A stretch of DNA of 64,000 nucleotides from Tubiluchus corallicola. Lineage: Eukaryota > Priapulida > Priapulimorpha > Priapulimorphida > Tubiluchidae. Shown here piece by piece: positions 48,872 to 59,456 of this stretch. Under the pieces are notes generated by a model, which was not told the origin of the DNA, did not search any database, and was given only the letters and a program-made list of their open reading frames with translations. The translations under genes and the position numbers were made by a program. Position 1 is the stretch's first letter. Each line of letters begins with the position of its first letter. Where the stretch lies: assembly GCA_030141605.1 (NCBI GenBank), contig JAQGDQ010000234.1, forward strand, positions 276,001 through 340,000, given 5' to 3'.

Positions 48872-50069
48872 ACTATAAAATATCAACAAATATGATGCAC
48901 ATGCATCAATAGAGAAGATTATTACAATTTGGAGACAGGGTGGTAAAACCCCATAGGTTACTTAACCAGCCACCCTTCTTATCCAATATTAATAGAGTCT
49001 CTAGCGGGAAAGTTAAGTGCATTTTAAAAGGAAATCTAAATTTAAGGTTATTTTGGTGAATACTATAGTAATAATAAATATTTCGAGAAACACATTACCC
49101 CAAAAAACAAACTACAATACAGCACACAAGACATTGACATATAAACGAAAAAAATTTACGCACGAAATCAGTGCTGCCAAACTAAATAAGCAAACTGAAA
49201 ACTGAATACCCATACAATGAGCAACCAAAGTGATAATTAGTAATGAAGCAAAATAATTTATGTGTAGCAAAACAAATAAACAAACAAACGAAAAAAAACA
49301 AGATGAACAGTAGTAACAGATGCCATAAGCTCGCAGTCAAATTAGAATAACAATTTTGATCATTTTTGTTATTTTCATGCAGAAGAGATGAAAATCCTCG
49401 GAAAAGCACCACACTGAGTCTTCCCAAATATTCACAATTAAGATACAGCATGGTTTACCATGAAATGTAGTAAAAAGATTTAAATTTTAGTTTACCCTGT
49501 CTGCTTAGTTTAGACGGCCTAGTAAAGATTAAAATCTGCTTACTGTGACAGAATTAGCGAACGTGTATACGTATTCAAAGCCAGAAAGGCTGTGTAAACA
49601 AATTACTTGTTTGGACACCAGCTAGAATACCTATGAAAAACTGAGCATTTAATTCAGATTGTATGAATCCATATAGCCTTGATAAATATTTTCGGTATGT
49701 AGCATAACTACTGATATTCGCAAATTGCAAATTTCATGTCGTCGTTCGTCGCGCTGTCCTACCGTTGTTGTATATATGGTTTTCGTCATGGTGACTAAAC
49801 AAATTTATAAATTTTAAGTCTCGATCAAGACCATTAATTCCCTTTATACGATATTGGCCACTGTATACATAATGCCAGAAAATATATTTTGGAGTGAAAT
49901 CATGACTGCAAGTTCTTTAGACAAGGTCATTTCGGAGATTTTCGCAAACAATTTCGAAATGCATAGTTCAGGCGAGTTTTGACGAAATTTTGTGAAATGT
50001 AGCTATTAATTCTAAAACTGTTAATTTAGTGAAAAACACACTTTCATTGGTGAAAGTGATGACGATCGC
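48872..50069. other. Noncoding stretch left of the Harbinger element
   Basis: A GGAGACAGGGTGGTAAAACC word near 48932 and an AC/AAC-rich part near 49260 resemble the region 3' of the LINE remnant at 22430. They may be an isolated LINE 3' tail. No gene was recognised. Confidence 0.35.
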
Positions 50070-50547
50070 TTAAGGCCTATTTACACGGTGCATTTTTGAG
50101 GCAAAGGCAGACGCATCCGTCAAAAAACCACCGTGTAAAGTGTACACGCGACGCGATTCTATAGCTCATGCATTAGACGCATGCACAAGACGGATGTCCT
50201 AACTTTTGCGACATCTCAAGAATTGAAAACAGCAAAAAAAAAATTCTGACTAGAAATACTATATTAAGGTGTTGGAGTTTGCCGCACGGTAGCTAAAAAG
50301 GGGACTTTGTTAAGCCACCATGAAATGTGAAATAAGGATTGAAGAAGGTAGATGATGAGAAAAGAAGAGAATAAAGAAGAGCTGTGTTGCAGTTAGTAGA
50401 AAGAAAACAGAAGGAAAGAGGAAGTCAAAAGAAAACATAAAATATGAAAACAATGACCATGTTCACATTAGCTGCAACTGATTTTTGACAAGAAACCGGC
50501 AGATGGATGCTAAACAACCGGTGCGAATCGCCAACTAAGTAGATTAT

Positions 50548-53265
50548 TAATTATTAGACATAAGACAAAAACATGTGACGTTTCAAAGAATTTTTAAAAA
50601 TCTTTATAGATTTGCTGCTTTTTATGTAGGATTATTGTTCCATTGTAAGCGGGCTGTGTTTTTAAGAAAGTCTACCGAGATTTGTTCTACAATAGGGTAT
50701 AAGATATTCATTGAAACGTATGTTATATTGTGTTTGGCTATGCAATACTGGATTAATGAAAGTAGTTGGAAACAAACCGAAATGTGGTTTGTACATAGAC
50801 GTAGAGAGGTTAAATAAAATTAAATCTTCTAAAATTAAAATATTACTGTTTCGAAATAATGATTTATGTACTGTTGTATATTTTGAGAGACCATTCATAA
50901 TACGGAGAAATTTTCTTTGATGTCTATTTAAGATAACCAGGTTTGTAGGATAAGTTCTGCCCCAAAACACACAACAGTAAGTTGTTAAGTAAGGCAAAAT
51001 TAATCTATTATATCAAGATAATAAATGAAATTTACATAGTTTGTTTTTGATAAATGAAATTATTCCAATGTTTTTGGCAATTTTTTGACTTATGATGTTT
51101 ATATGAGACTTCAAGTCTACATTTTCGTGCAGGACTATTCCCAAAAATTTGAAAGTATTTACACACTCAATGAAAGATCCATCAATATATATACTTATAT
51201 CATTTGGAAGTTTTTTGTTTTTGTTATGAAAAATCATGCATTTTGTTTTGTTGGGGTTAAGAGATAAGTCGCTCGTTATATCTGAACCAATCTCCAATTA
51301 CAGGTAGCATCTCATTTATCTGTTCTATTGAATAAGAAGAGATATTAAAAAATAAAGTTGTATCATCAGCAAACTGAAACAGGTTCGAATTAGGTAATAA
51401 ATTACTTAGATCATTTATGTAAAGCAAAAATAACTGACTTCCCAACATGGAACCCTGGGAAACGCCACATTTTATGGTTTGTACACCCGACAAACAGTTA
51501 TTATTTCTTACTTGTTGAGTACGACTGGTTAAGTAACTGACAAACCAAGTGCTGGCTATGCCTCGGATCCCATAATGAGTTAATTTGTGAAGAAGAATTG
51601 AGTGGTCTATAGTATCGAATGCTTTCGATAGGTCACGGAAAATGCCTGCTGCTATAGCGTTGTTTTCAATAGTGGTTACAATCTGACATCTGTTCACAAA
51701 TTTTAATTATTGCTAATTCTGTTCAATATCCTTTACGAAGTCCAAACTGAGTGTTGCTAAGAGTATTGTGTTTAATTAAATATTTAAGAAGTTGATTGTG
51801 TACAGCTCTTTCTAATACTTTGGAAAAAAAGGGTAACAGAGAAACGGGTCGATAATTGTCTAATTTAGTGTCATCACCATTTTTGAAAAGGGGAATGATA
51901 ACAGCTTGCTTTAGTTTACTAGGGACTTGTCCGCTACTACGTGTTGTATTTATTATATGACTAATAGGTGTGGCAATGGATGGCATGATATCGTTAATAA
52001 CCTTGGAAAAAAAATTGTCTATCCCTGGACTTTTATTTGAGCTTAACGTTTTGCAGATATTTATTACCTCAGCAGGGCTGGCTGACTGGTTCAAAAAAGG
52101 AATTAGGATAATTTCCCATTAAGTGTTCTGAATAATGCCTTTATGAGTTTCCTATTTTATTTGCAAGAGATGATCCAATACTTGCAAAATATTCATTGAT
52201 CTGCTTTTACACTATTATTGGTCAGTATTTTATCATTGACATTGAGTTTTATATTAATTGATTTTTTACCTTTGTTCATTATTTCTTTTATTATTTGTCG
52301 AGGTTTTCTTTATTCTTTATTATTTTTTCTTTATTATTTTTATAATTTACCAATTTATAGTAATTAGTTTTAGCAAGTTTAATAAGATTGTTCACTTTAT
52401 TTCGATATTGTTTGTATTGATTAGAGAAAGTAAGATTACTTTTCAGTGTTAGCTTATACATTTTGTTTTTGTGTTTAATAGACTGCAATAAACCAGGTGT
52501 GATCCAGGGGTTCTTTGGTCTGTTTGGGTTAACTGTTAATCCTTTTTCCCTGATATGAGTTGCATAAATATTCGGAAATTTGTCATAGAACCTATTTGTT
52601 GCCTCGTCGGTATTTGTCTTATCATGAACTTCATCCCATGTAGTACTTGATAAGTCTTGAATTAAAGATGTTTTAATTTCCTGATTGTGTGTAAATCTTC
52701 TATAAGAAGATTGCTGTGTCGATAAAGGCAATAATAAGTCACTTATAAGAAATACAGGGTGGTGATCGGTGATATCAGTCAGTAAATTACTTGATTTGTA
52801 ATCATGCTGCATAATATTCGTTAAAATATTGTCTATGACTGTAGCTGAGACATTTGTAGTTCGTGTTGGGCGTGTTATTACCGGAAATGCAAAATTTCAA
52901 AAAATAATATCAAGAAAATGTTTAGTGTCAGTACGAGTCTGAAAGTTAAAGAAGCCTAGATTAAAATCGCCGGTTACAAATACATGTTTTAAGTGTCTGA
53001 TAATTTTAGTTAAAATATCGGAAACTTTATCGTTAAACAATAATGGGCTTTCGCCCGGTGGACGATAGACCGAACCGACTATAATGTTTTTATTTTTGCA
53101 CAATATTTCCACAAATATTGTTTCAATATTCTCATCAGACATCGTTAAATCTTGACGCTGGATGAATGATAAATCATTACGTATAAACAGTGTCACACCA
53201 CCAGTGGAAATATTTTTAAGGCCAATTGTGTCACCAACTCCAATAAAATCAAATGTGGTCACTTA
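50548..53265 (-). mobile_element. 2.7-kb LINE (endonuclease plus reverse transcriptase) inserted in the Harbinger element
   Basis: Minus-strand blocks in order are: part of the endonuclease (GGVTLFIRNDL, VYRPPGESP, GDFNLGFF near 53000-53200), a linker with NRPKNPWITPGL, then the reverse transcriptase. In the reverse transcriptase lie SSNKSPGIDN, IIPLFKNGDD-x4-NYRPVSLLP, [35 protein letters not shown] and catalytic FADDTTLF. It ends in a C-terminal block closing RHMFLSYV and a stop near 50548. A few stops and shifts split it into five long frames, so it is dead but is the least decayed LINE here. It starts mid-endonuclease, so it is 5' truncated. It belongs to the Jockey/CR1 group. Confidence 0.9.
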
Positions 53266-53368
53266 ATTTTTTACTCTCTCAAGAAGTTCTTGAAAGGTTT
53301 TGTTATCCATCCGAACAAAATTCCTGTAAGCTTTCGGTGTTTTCACTTCCAATTCTTCTGCAGCGCGT
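53266..53368 (-). pseudogene. Harbinger transposase N-terminal fragment
   Basis: The minus strand encodes AEELEVKTPKAYRNFVRMDN followed by KTFQELLERVKN. This matches the start of PIF/Harbinger nucleases, where a YxNFxRM-x4-F-xxLL segment precedes the DDE domain. It is cut on its downstream side by the LINE and preceded upstream by a stop, so no functional transposase remains. Confidence 0.7.
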
Positions 53369-53658
53369 TAGATGTACGAAATTAGTCTCTCCTGGCTATC
53401 CAGTTTCTCACACAAATTCGTCTGTTTTTTCTCCAGAAAATATACTTTTTCTTAATTCCCGCCGCTAGGACAGATACTATGGTAGTTTTCTTGAGATGAA
53501 TGTTTGTGTGTCGACCCTAGCGTAGCAGCCTGCTCTAAAATGAGTCACCACGTCCATGACGCACAAGCAAGACGCATCACCCTTGCGTCCAAAGACGCAT
53601 GCGACAAACACACGCATCTGACTGATGCGTTAAAAACGCACCGTGTAATAGGCCTTTA

Positions 53659-55019
53659 CATTTTTATAGTTGTTCGGCTATGCAGTTTGGCAAACCGGTA
53701 TTCAGCACTCAACTTACGACTTATTTTAGCATTACAGTTTATTTGTTAATGTTAAGGGCCGAGTCTTGCTAATAGTAAAACATAAGAGTGCTTTTTAAGA
53801 TATATCTATCTCCTCAATAGTGGTAAATAGCTGGAGAAAGTACGGGGGATGAAAATCATGAAACCGCGCAGAAATGACTTTCTGACAGTAACCCAACCAA
53901 GCTAAGCACACACTGTGAACTCTTGGCTATTCTCCTTACCTTGAATGTGATGAGTGGTAGGTGAAATACCTCAACTAAGCATTTGGGTTAACGTTATAAC
54001 TGGTTATGATCAAAGTTACTGAGCGGTACAAAGGGTCCAAAACCAAAAAATATGCATACTTCTCTAATTTCGCGGCGAAATAAACGCCTATTTTACACAT
54101 TTTTTTTTCAATTTCTCATTGCAGTAGCAACAACATTACCAGCGAGACCAAAATTAAAATCATATACTATTAAAAACGCACATAACAAAAGATGCTTTAA
54201 CATCATGTTTATGCATCCGCAAAACTCCGTAATAAACAGCCTGCAAAATCCAATGGTTATAGACTGTTCAAATGTTTCTTGAATCCTTTCTTTGAATAAT
54301 CATATCAAAGCATTAATTCATTTGGTCATACGTATAATTTATTCATGGTGAAACTTTGAGGACAATATGCACAAATTGCACACAGGCCCTTTTATTTTTA
54401 GACCATAATTATGTGTATCCGTAAAAAATCTACAAGAACATATGCCTACATGTCACATTTTTTTACAATAGGGCTACGAAAAGCGTAAGCAGTATAGCTA
54501 CAGGATTACAAAGTACAAAACTCTACAGACAGATATAACTTTTTCTGAAGCCTACTCTTGCTGAATGTTCATTGTTTTTTTCCACTTTGCTGTAAGCCAA
54601 GGGTTTGAAAATTATTTATGGGAGATACTAAAACCATACTAATTTATAACCCTACCGATTTTTAATACCTAGGTAGGATGGTACAAAGCAATACCACCGT
54701 CTTGGAACCTTGACCCTTTGAAAACCCGATTTTCCTAGAATAGCTACTTTGTATAAATATTAACACGCGGAGTGCATGTGGATAAACATAGTTAAATTTA
54801 TAATTGGAATTTAGGCCTAGTACATAGCAACTTGCAACTTATACGGCAATACTTTTATTTCAAAAATGAGTCAAACATCTGACATTTACCATCCCATAGT
54901 GAAAACCTTACAAGACTCGCAGGGGTTTTGCAAATCTCCATGGCATTGTGCGAATTTCGTTTGGTTTTCCAAAAAAGCTGGCGATTCACGGACGTTTTAC
55001 AAAAAGAGGTACAGCTATC
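53659..55019. other. Noncoding stretch
   Basis: No gene was recognised. Its right-hand part may hold further decayed LINE sequence belonging to the remnant that follows. Confidence 0.3.
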
Positions 55020-55840
55020 ATAGCCTAGAACATTGTACAGACAATTATAATTATTTATCGCCTGTTTTCAGTTCAATGGAGAATACAATATCTACGATAA
55101 GAGACTTGACGAAACCATCTCATAATGAATGACTCAGACACTGAATTTATAATTTTTGGAAAGAAGATCCAATCAGACAAAAGTTTGAAAACGTCTGTTG
55201 ATGTTGGCAGCGATCTTGTGTATGCAAGTGATTCAACAACATACGTATGAGTAGGCCAATTAAATTTTAAAAACGGTGTTAAATTTAAATGTGAAAAGCA
55301 GCAAATGATCTTCATCGTATTATCAAACTTAAAAAGCTCTCATCTAATGATTTTATGAAATGTTTAATGTCTGGACTGTATTAGTGTTATCTGATTTCAT
55401 TGTGCTAATCGGTTGCTCACCTGGCTAGCTGACTGCAACTATGCAACCTGTGCAGCGCCTTCAGAACTTGGCAGCAAAGTTACTGTTGGTGCAGAAAAGT
55501 ATGATATATGTATTGCTACTGCTTCAATGTTTCATTTGCATTGGTTACTGATCAGAATCAGATGTATGATACAAATGCAAACTTTGCAAGGGTTTTCTCC
55601 TGCTCACTTGTTGGATAGATTACATAAACGCAACTTTTGTGGGACACTCGGGCAAGCAGAATTTCCCGTAACGAACTTTTAGTATCTTTTAATAGGAAAA
55701 GACTTTGGCGACTAAGAATTTTCTTCTAACGCACTAAAATACTGGATTTTTCTGCTTCAAAATCTTAAAACTGTTTCTATTGTGCAACTATTTAAAAAAC
55801 ATTTGAAGACACATCTCGTCAAATTAAAAAGCATTGTGAC
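55020..55840 (+). mobile_element. Decayed LINE reverse transcriptase C-terminus
   Basis: Plus-strand fragments match the end of a CR1-group polyprotein: ENTISTIRD, LNDSDTEFIIFGKK, then MFHLHWLLIRIRC, QMQTLQGFSPAHLLDRL and QLFKKHLKTHL. These correspond to the N-x-KTEFxxFG, LHWLPV-x-RI, KGxAPxYL and FKKxLKxxL blocks. Several stops and at least two frame changes make it inactive. Confidence 0.75.
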
Positions 55841-57868
55841 CAATTAAATCTGCAGTAAACTTCAATAGCAAACTATTTTTTACTATAAATTTTCTCCTTT
55901 GTACTTTTTGTGCGTAATTTGTAATAATTTTAATTGTCTAAAATTTACTTGCGTAATTGCAATTATGACATTTTACTGTACAGCGCCATTGAAAGTATTC
56001 TTGCTTGACGGTACACTTTATAAAATGAATATTATTATTTATTGTTCCACATTCTGCCTACGGGATCAGAGCCGTAAATAGAATAGTGTTGTTCTTGAAA
56101 TGTTCACGGAATTAAGGGAATGAAATCACTGAAATGAAAAAGTAACAAAAATGTTAAATATGCATAAAGACTGACCTATTTGAATTACAAAGTGAAAAAC
56201 GCGATACATTGGCTTCATTTACGATTTTGATATATTTTGAGTTTGGTTTCCAAAACTGCAAGGGTAAGGTGCACAGAGATTTCGCCATTTCCTTCTAAAA
56301 TTATATTGGGGAACCCACAGAGCGCGGTGTTCTCTGCTTTCGAAAGACAAATATCAGATTACCACTGATTATAAACTGTAATAGAGATACTATTAAAAAG
56401 TGCCATTATACTTCTACATGAATCGAAGTCTTTGTACATCACGACTATTCTAATTACAACTTTAATTGGACAGCCATTCTTCAGTCAGAAGAACTCGAAC
56501 ATGCTCGAGTCGAGTGTCAGTTATTCAGCTCAACCTAATCCTATTATACCGTATTACCTTGTGTTTTTGCAGTAGATCGTTAAACTTCCTGCTTCTGGAA
56601 TTTTGTGTTGTTCAAAGCAGATTTATATCTGTACAAAGAAATGTCGAGCAAACTACTTAGCTGAGCAAAAAATTACGAACTTACAGTAGAAACTGACTTA
56701 GAGCTGCAAGCTTTCTCCACTAAACTAAAAAGCAGTGGAACTAAGTTTGTAAGCTTTTTAGGTCGAGACTGACACGCATGTTGTTTTTCACAGCTGAGTA
56801 ATAAACCTATTAAACGCTTCTACGGCAAAATTAGAATAGAAATTTCTGTATACGTATGCTCAAATTAATCTTTTGTGTTTGATCAGTTTTATTTAAAGGT
56901 TTTTCTAACTTGAACAATAACAATAATAACATACCGACCGCAAACAGTCATTGTCAATAAATGTTGAAGATTTCATATTATACAAATTATTGCAAGGAAG
57001 ACTACCAATTTAGATATTACCAGGTGTCTTAGGCCTATATCTATTCGAAAAAATAGCATAAAATAGTAATTATGACAAGAAATAAACATTACATTCAACA
57101 ATTACACTGAAAACTGACAGACTACAAATTATGGGCACTACAATACAGCTATACTGATATTAAAAAGCGTTACAGCATTTTTGCTACTTTAAGTTGTATA
57201 TCCACAAGACAGAAAAATGAGCTGCAGTTACTGTTACCCTGCACAAATATGTCAACAATAAAGCCTACACAAATCTGACTGCATACTCCCAGCAAACAAA
57301 TATCAGTAATGATAAAAATAACCCACCAAATTTTGTAAACGTTACTGATTTCACGTTTTTGCAACATAAAAACACATAATCCATACAACAAAGGCGCTAT
57401 ACCCAGTACGAGTTATTTTCTCTGCAGGCTAATATTTTCCTTTTGCACTAAAACAGCTACTTTTAACTGAACTAACAAAGATAGATTTTGGCCTTAGAAA
57501 CAAACTAAAAGCACTAAAAACATTTAGTAACTTTACGGCTGTACAATAATTGACAAATGAAGCACCAAACTATATAAAGAACAAGATTTCACTACATATG
57601 TACATCAAAGAAAAAAGTATGCGCATGACTATTTACAGCAATTAAAATTAGTACATTGCAATGTCACTGCATAGTAACTCTATGCACCAAAGATTAGATC
57701 ACAGTTAATTTTAATTAGATTATCTGCCTCATAATTAATCAGTAAACACATCCAACTACATTTGGATGGTTAATTATAAAAATAGGGTTGAAAATTACAA
57801 AACACAACAATTGATTTCTAAATTGAAGTGACTTGATAGTATGAAAGTTTTTAACATGAAGACACTTG
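55841..57868. other. Region between LINE remnant and FAM43 gene
   Basis: No gene was recognised. The right part should contain the 3' UTR of the minus-strand FAM43 gene. Confidence 0.4.
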
Positions 57869-59398
57869 TTATACAGATGGTAAGCGACGAGTAAATTGCT
57901 GGAAAAATACTCCCACCAAGGAATCAGTACTCGTAAAGGGCTCATTTCCACCCTCGTTTGGGTCACTACTCACCTGACTGATCTCGCTAGTTATTGACTT
58001 GGTGTCTTCTTTACTAGAGTACCTTTCGACATAGTCAGAAACGTCAGCTGTAGATTGTCCATCATCCATTTGCTCCATAACGGCACCTGAATTTTCTGGT
58101 CGCGGATCTTCCGAATATCCACTCTCATCGCTAATAGCATCTTCATTTTCGTTATACAAGTCGTTGGGAATATTAGAATCTCCGAACAAAGAACAAGTTT
58201 TTACACCACTGTCCGTTTTCAAGGAGCGCAAATCATTGCCAAACTCGGTGTGCAGTTTCTCGAAGAAATCGTCATCGTCAGACGGATTTCCCTCATCATC
58301 AGAGTCACGCTCACTTCCACTGATTATATTATCGTGTTCATTCACAGCATTCTCAAATTTCTGAATACTACCAGTTTTCGAAATCAACGAATCATCCATG
58401 CTAATTGACTTTTCAATGAAGTGGGGCACAATTGCAGAAACATCTGCACTATTTAAGCTATACTGACGTATTAAGTGCTTCCGTCTTGGAGGTGGAATAG
58501 GTCGATCACTTAAGTCGGGTGGATGTTCTAGCTCTTCATCTTCTTCCGTAATTGTAGAAGATAGTATCAAACCATGGTCTTCATTTTGTCCATTTGTCTC
58601 ATCCAGACTTAATGATCTTAGACCACTTATTGAAACTTTCAAATCACTCAACCATTCCTGTCGTTGTAGTTCTTCTTCTACTGGAGTTTCATCTATTGAT
58701 GTCAGTTTTGGTGCACTGCGAGACTTTTCCAGTGGTGGCTTAAAGTTCTTTGCAGCACTTAGAAGTATCTTCCTTCTAGGTGGAGTTCCCATGTACATTT
58801 TAGCACCAAGCGTTAACCTGTGATTTTGACGGCGAAATTTTTCCCTCATAAATTCCTTTAGAGCAGCTGTAGTGGTGTCATGTAGTTGGATAGCTAACGC
58901 TTTAGGGACAGTGTCCTTTTTACACAATACTGCGTGACACCTAAGTTCAACTTTCATTTTTTTACCTTCATGCCTGTAAATCCAACAGAACACTTTGGGG
59001 TACGTTGGATGAGCAATACAATACGTGATCCGATGAGCCCAGTATTCTGTTGTTCCCTGTTGCTTGGTCGTTGCTTTCATACCAGACGAGCATACCGTCA
59101 CTTTCATTTTGGCACCGGCTCCTTTATTCTGAAAATTCTTCCATAATATACTCAACGCTTTATCGGTACAGTTCTCTCCTTTTGCTAGACATGTTTGCAC
59201 GTTTCCCAAGTAGCGCACTTTATACTCAGGGTTGCCTTCCGTAATGTTCAACGAGCACTTATTTCTTCCAAACAACGAATTCACCCATGGCAAGCTTTCT
59301 TTGGGAAGATATGTCGGTATCTTCATGTCCATTCGATCTGTAAACGTTGATTTTGATTCAAGCATGTTTGAACAATCAAGTTCCGCACACGGTTTCAT
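57869..59398 (-). CDS. FAM43-family PTB-domain protein, intronless
   Basis: A single 509-residue frame. The PTB/PID domain spans about residues 50-190, with VRYLGN (61-66), CTDKAL, KMKVTV, HRITYC, PKVFCWIYRH and a closing LRCHAVL. It is followed by the family hallmark EKSRSAPKL near residue 227. This order is that of vertebrate FAM43A/FAM43B, which are also single-exon; they have no well-established function. The C-terminal half is acidic and serine-rich and probably disordered. It includes a DRPIPPPRRK stretch that could bind SH3 domains, and a GNDLRSLKTD segment resembling the GNDVRTLETD region of vertebrate proteins. The ATG at 59398 is used because a TGA in frame lies 24 bp upstream with no earlier ATG. 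A very short upstream ORF lies in the 5' leader. Assignment to family is firm; A versus B cannot be told. Confidence 0.9.
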   Translation of the reverse strand: MKPCAELDCSNMLESKSTFTDRMDMKIPTYLPKESLPWVNSLFGRNKCSLNITEGNPEYKVRYLGNVQTCLAKGENCTDKALSILWKNFQNKGAGAKMKVTVCSSGMKATTKQQGTTEYWAHRITYCIAHPTYPKVFCWIYRHEGKKMKVELRCHAVLCKKDTVPKALAIQLHDTTTAALKEFMREKFRRQNHRLTLGAKMYMGTPPRRKILLSAAKNFKPPLEKSRSAPKLTSIDETPVEEELQRQEWLSDLKVSISGLRSLSLDETNGQNEDHGLILSSTITEEDEELEHPPDLSDRPIPPPRRKHLIRQYSLNSADVSAIVPHFIEKSISMDDSLISKTGSIQKFENAVNEHDNIISGSERDSDDEGNPSDDDDFFEKLHTEFGNDLRSLKTDSGVKTCSLFGDSNIPNDLYNENEDAISDESGYSEDPRPENSGAVMEQMDDGQSTADVSDYVERYSSKEDTKSITSEISQVSSDPNEGGNEPFTSTDSLVGVFFQQFTRRLPSV

Positions 59399-59438
59399 GA
59401 TAAATTTTACTGAATACAATCAAAACGCACGACGCACT

Positions 59439-59456
59439 TTATCTGCTATCCACCAT
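59439..59456 (-). promoter_or_regulatory. Five-codon upstream ORF before FAM43
   Basis: On the minus strand an ATG in strong context (AAAATGG) opens a five-codon frame, MVDSR then TAA, ending 40 bp before the FAM43 start and in a different frame. If the transcript begins upstream of it, it could lower translation of the main frame. The transcription start is unknown. Confidence 0.4.

Larger units (their letters stand above)
50073..53655. mobile_element. PIF/Harbinger DNA transposon split by a LINE
   Basis: The ends are AGGCCTATTTACACGGTGC (left) and AGGCCTATTACACGGTGC (right, minus strand), flanked by the 3-bp repeat TTA on both sides (50070-50072 and 53656-53658), the usual Harbinger target duplication. 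GACGCAT words recur near both ends. A transposase fragment on the minus strand (53266-53368) supports the assignment. Without the nested LINE the element is about 0.87 kb, so most of the coding region had been lost or was deleted. Confidence 0.85.

Noticed and set aside
59399-59419. Seven-codon extension of FAM43
   Set aside because: It begins with TTG directly after an in-frame TGA.
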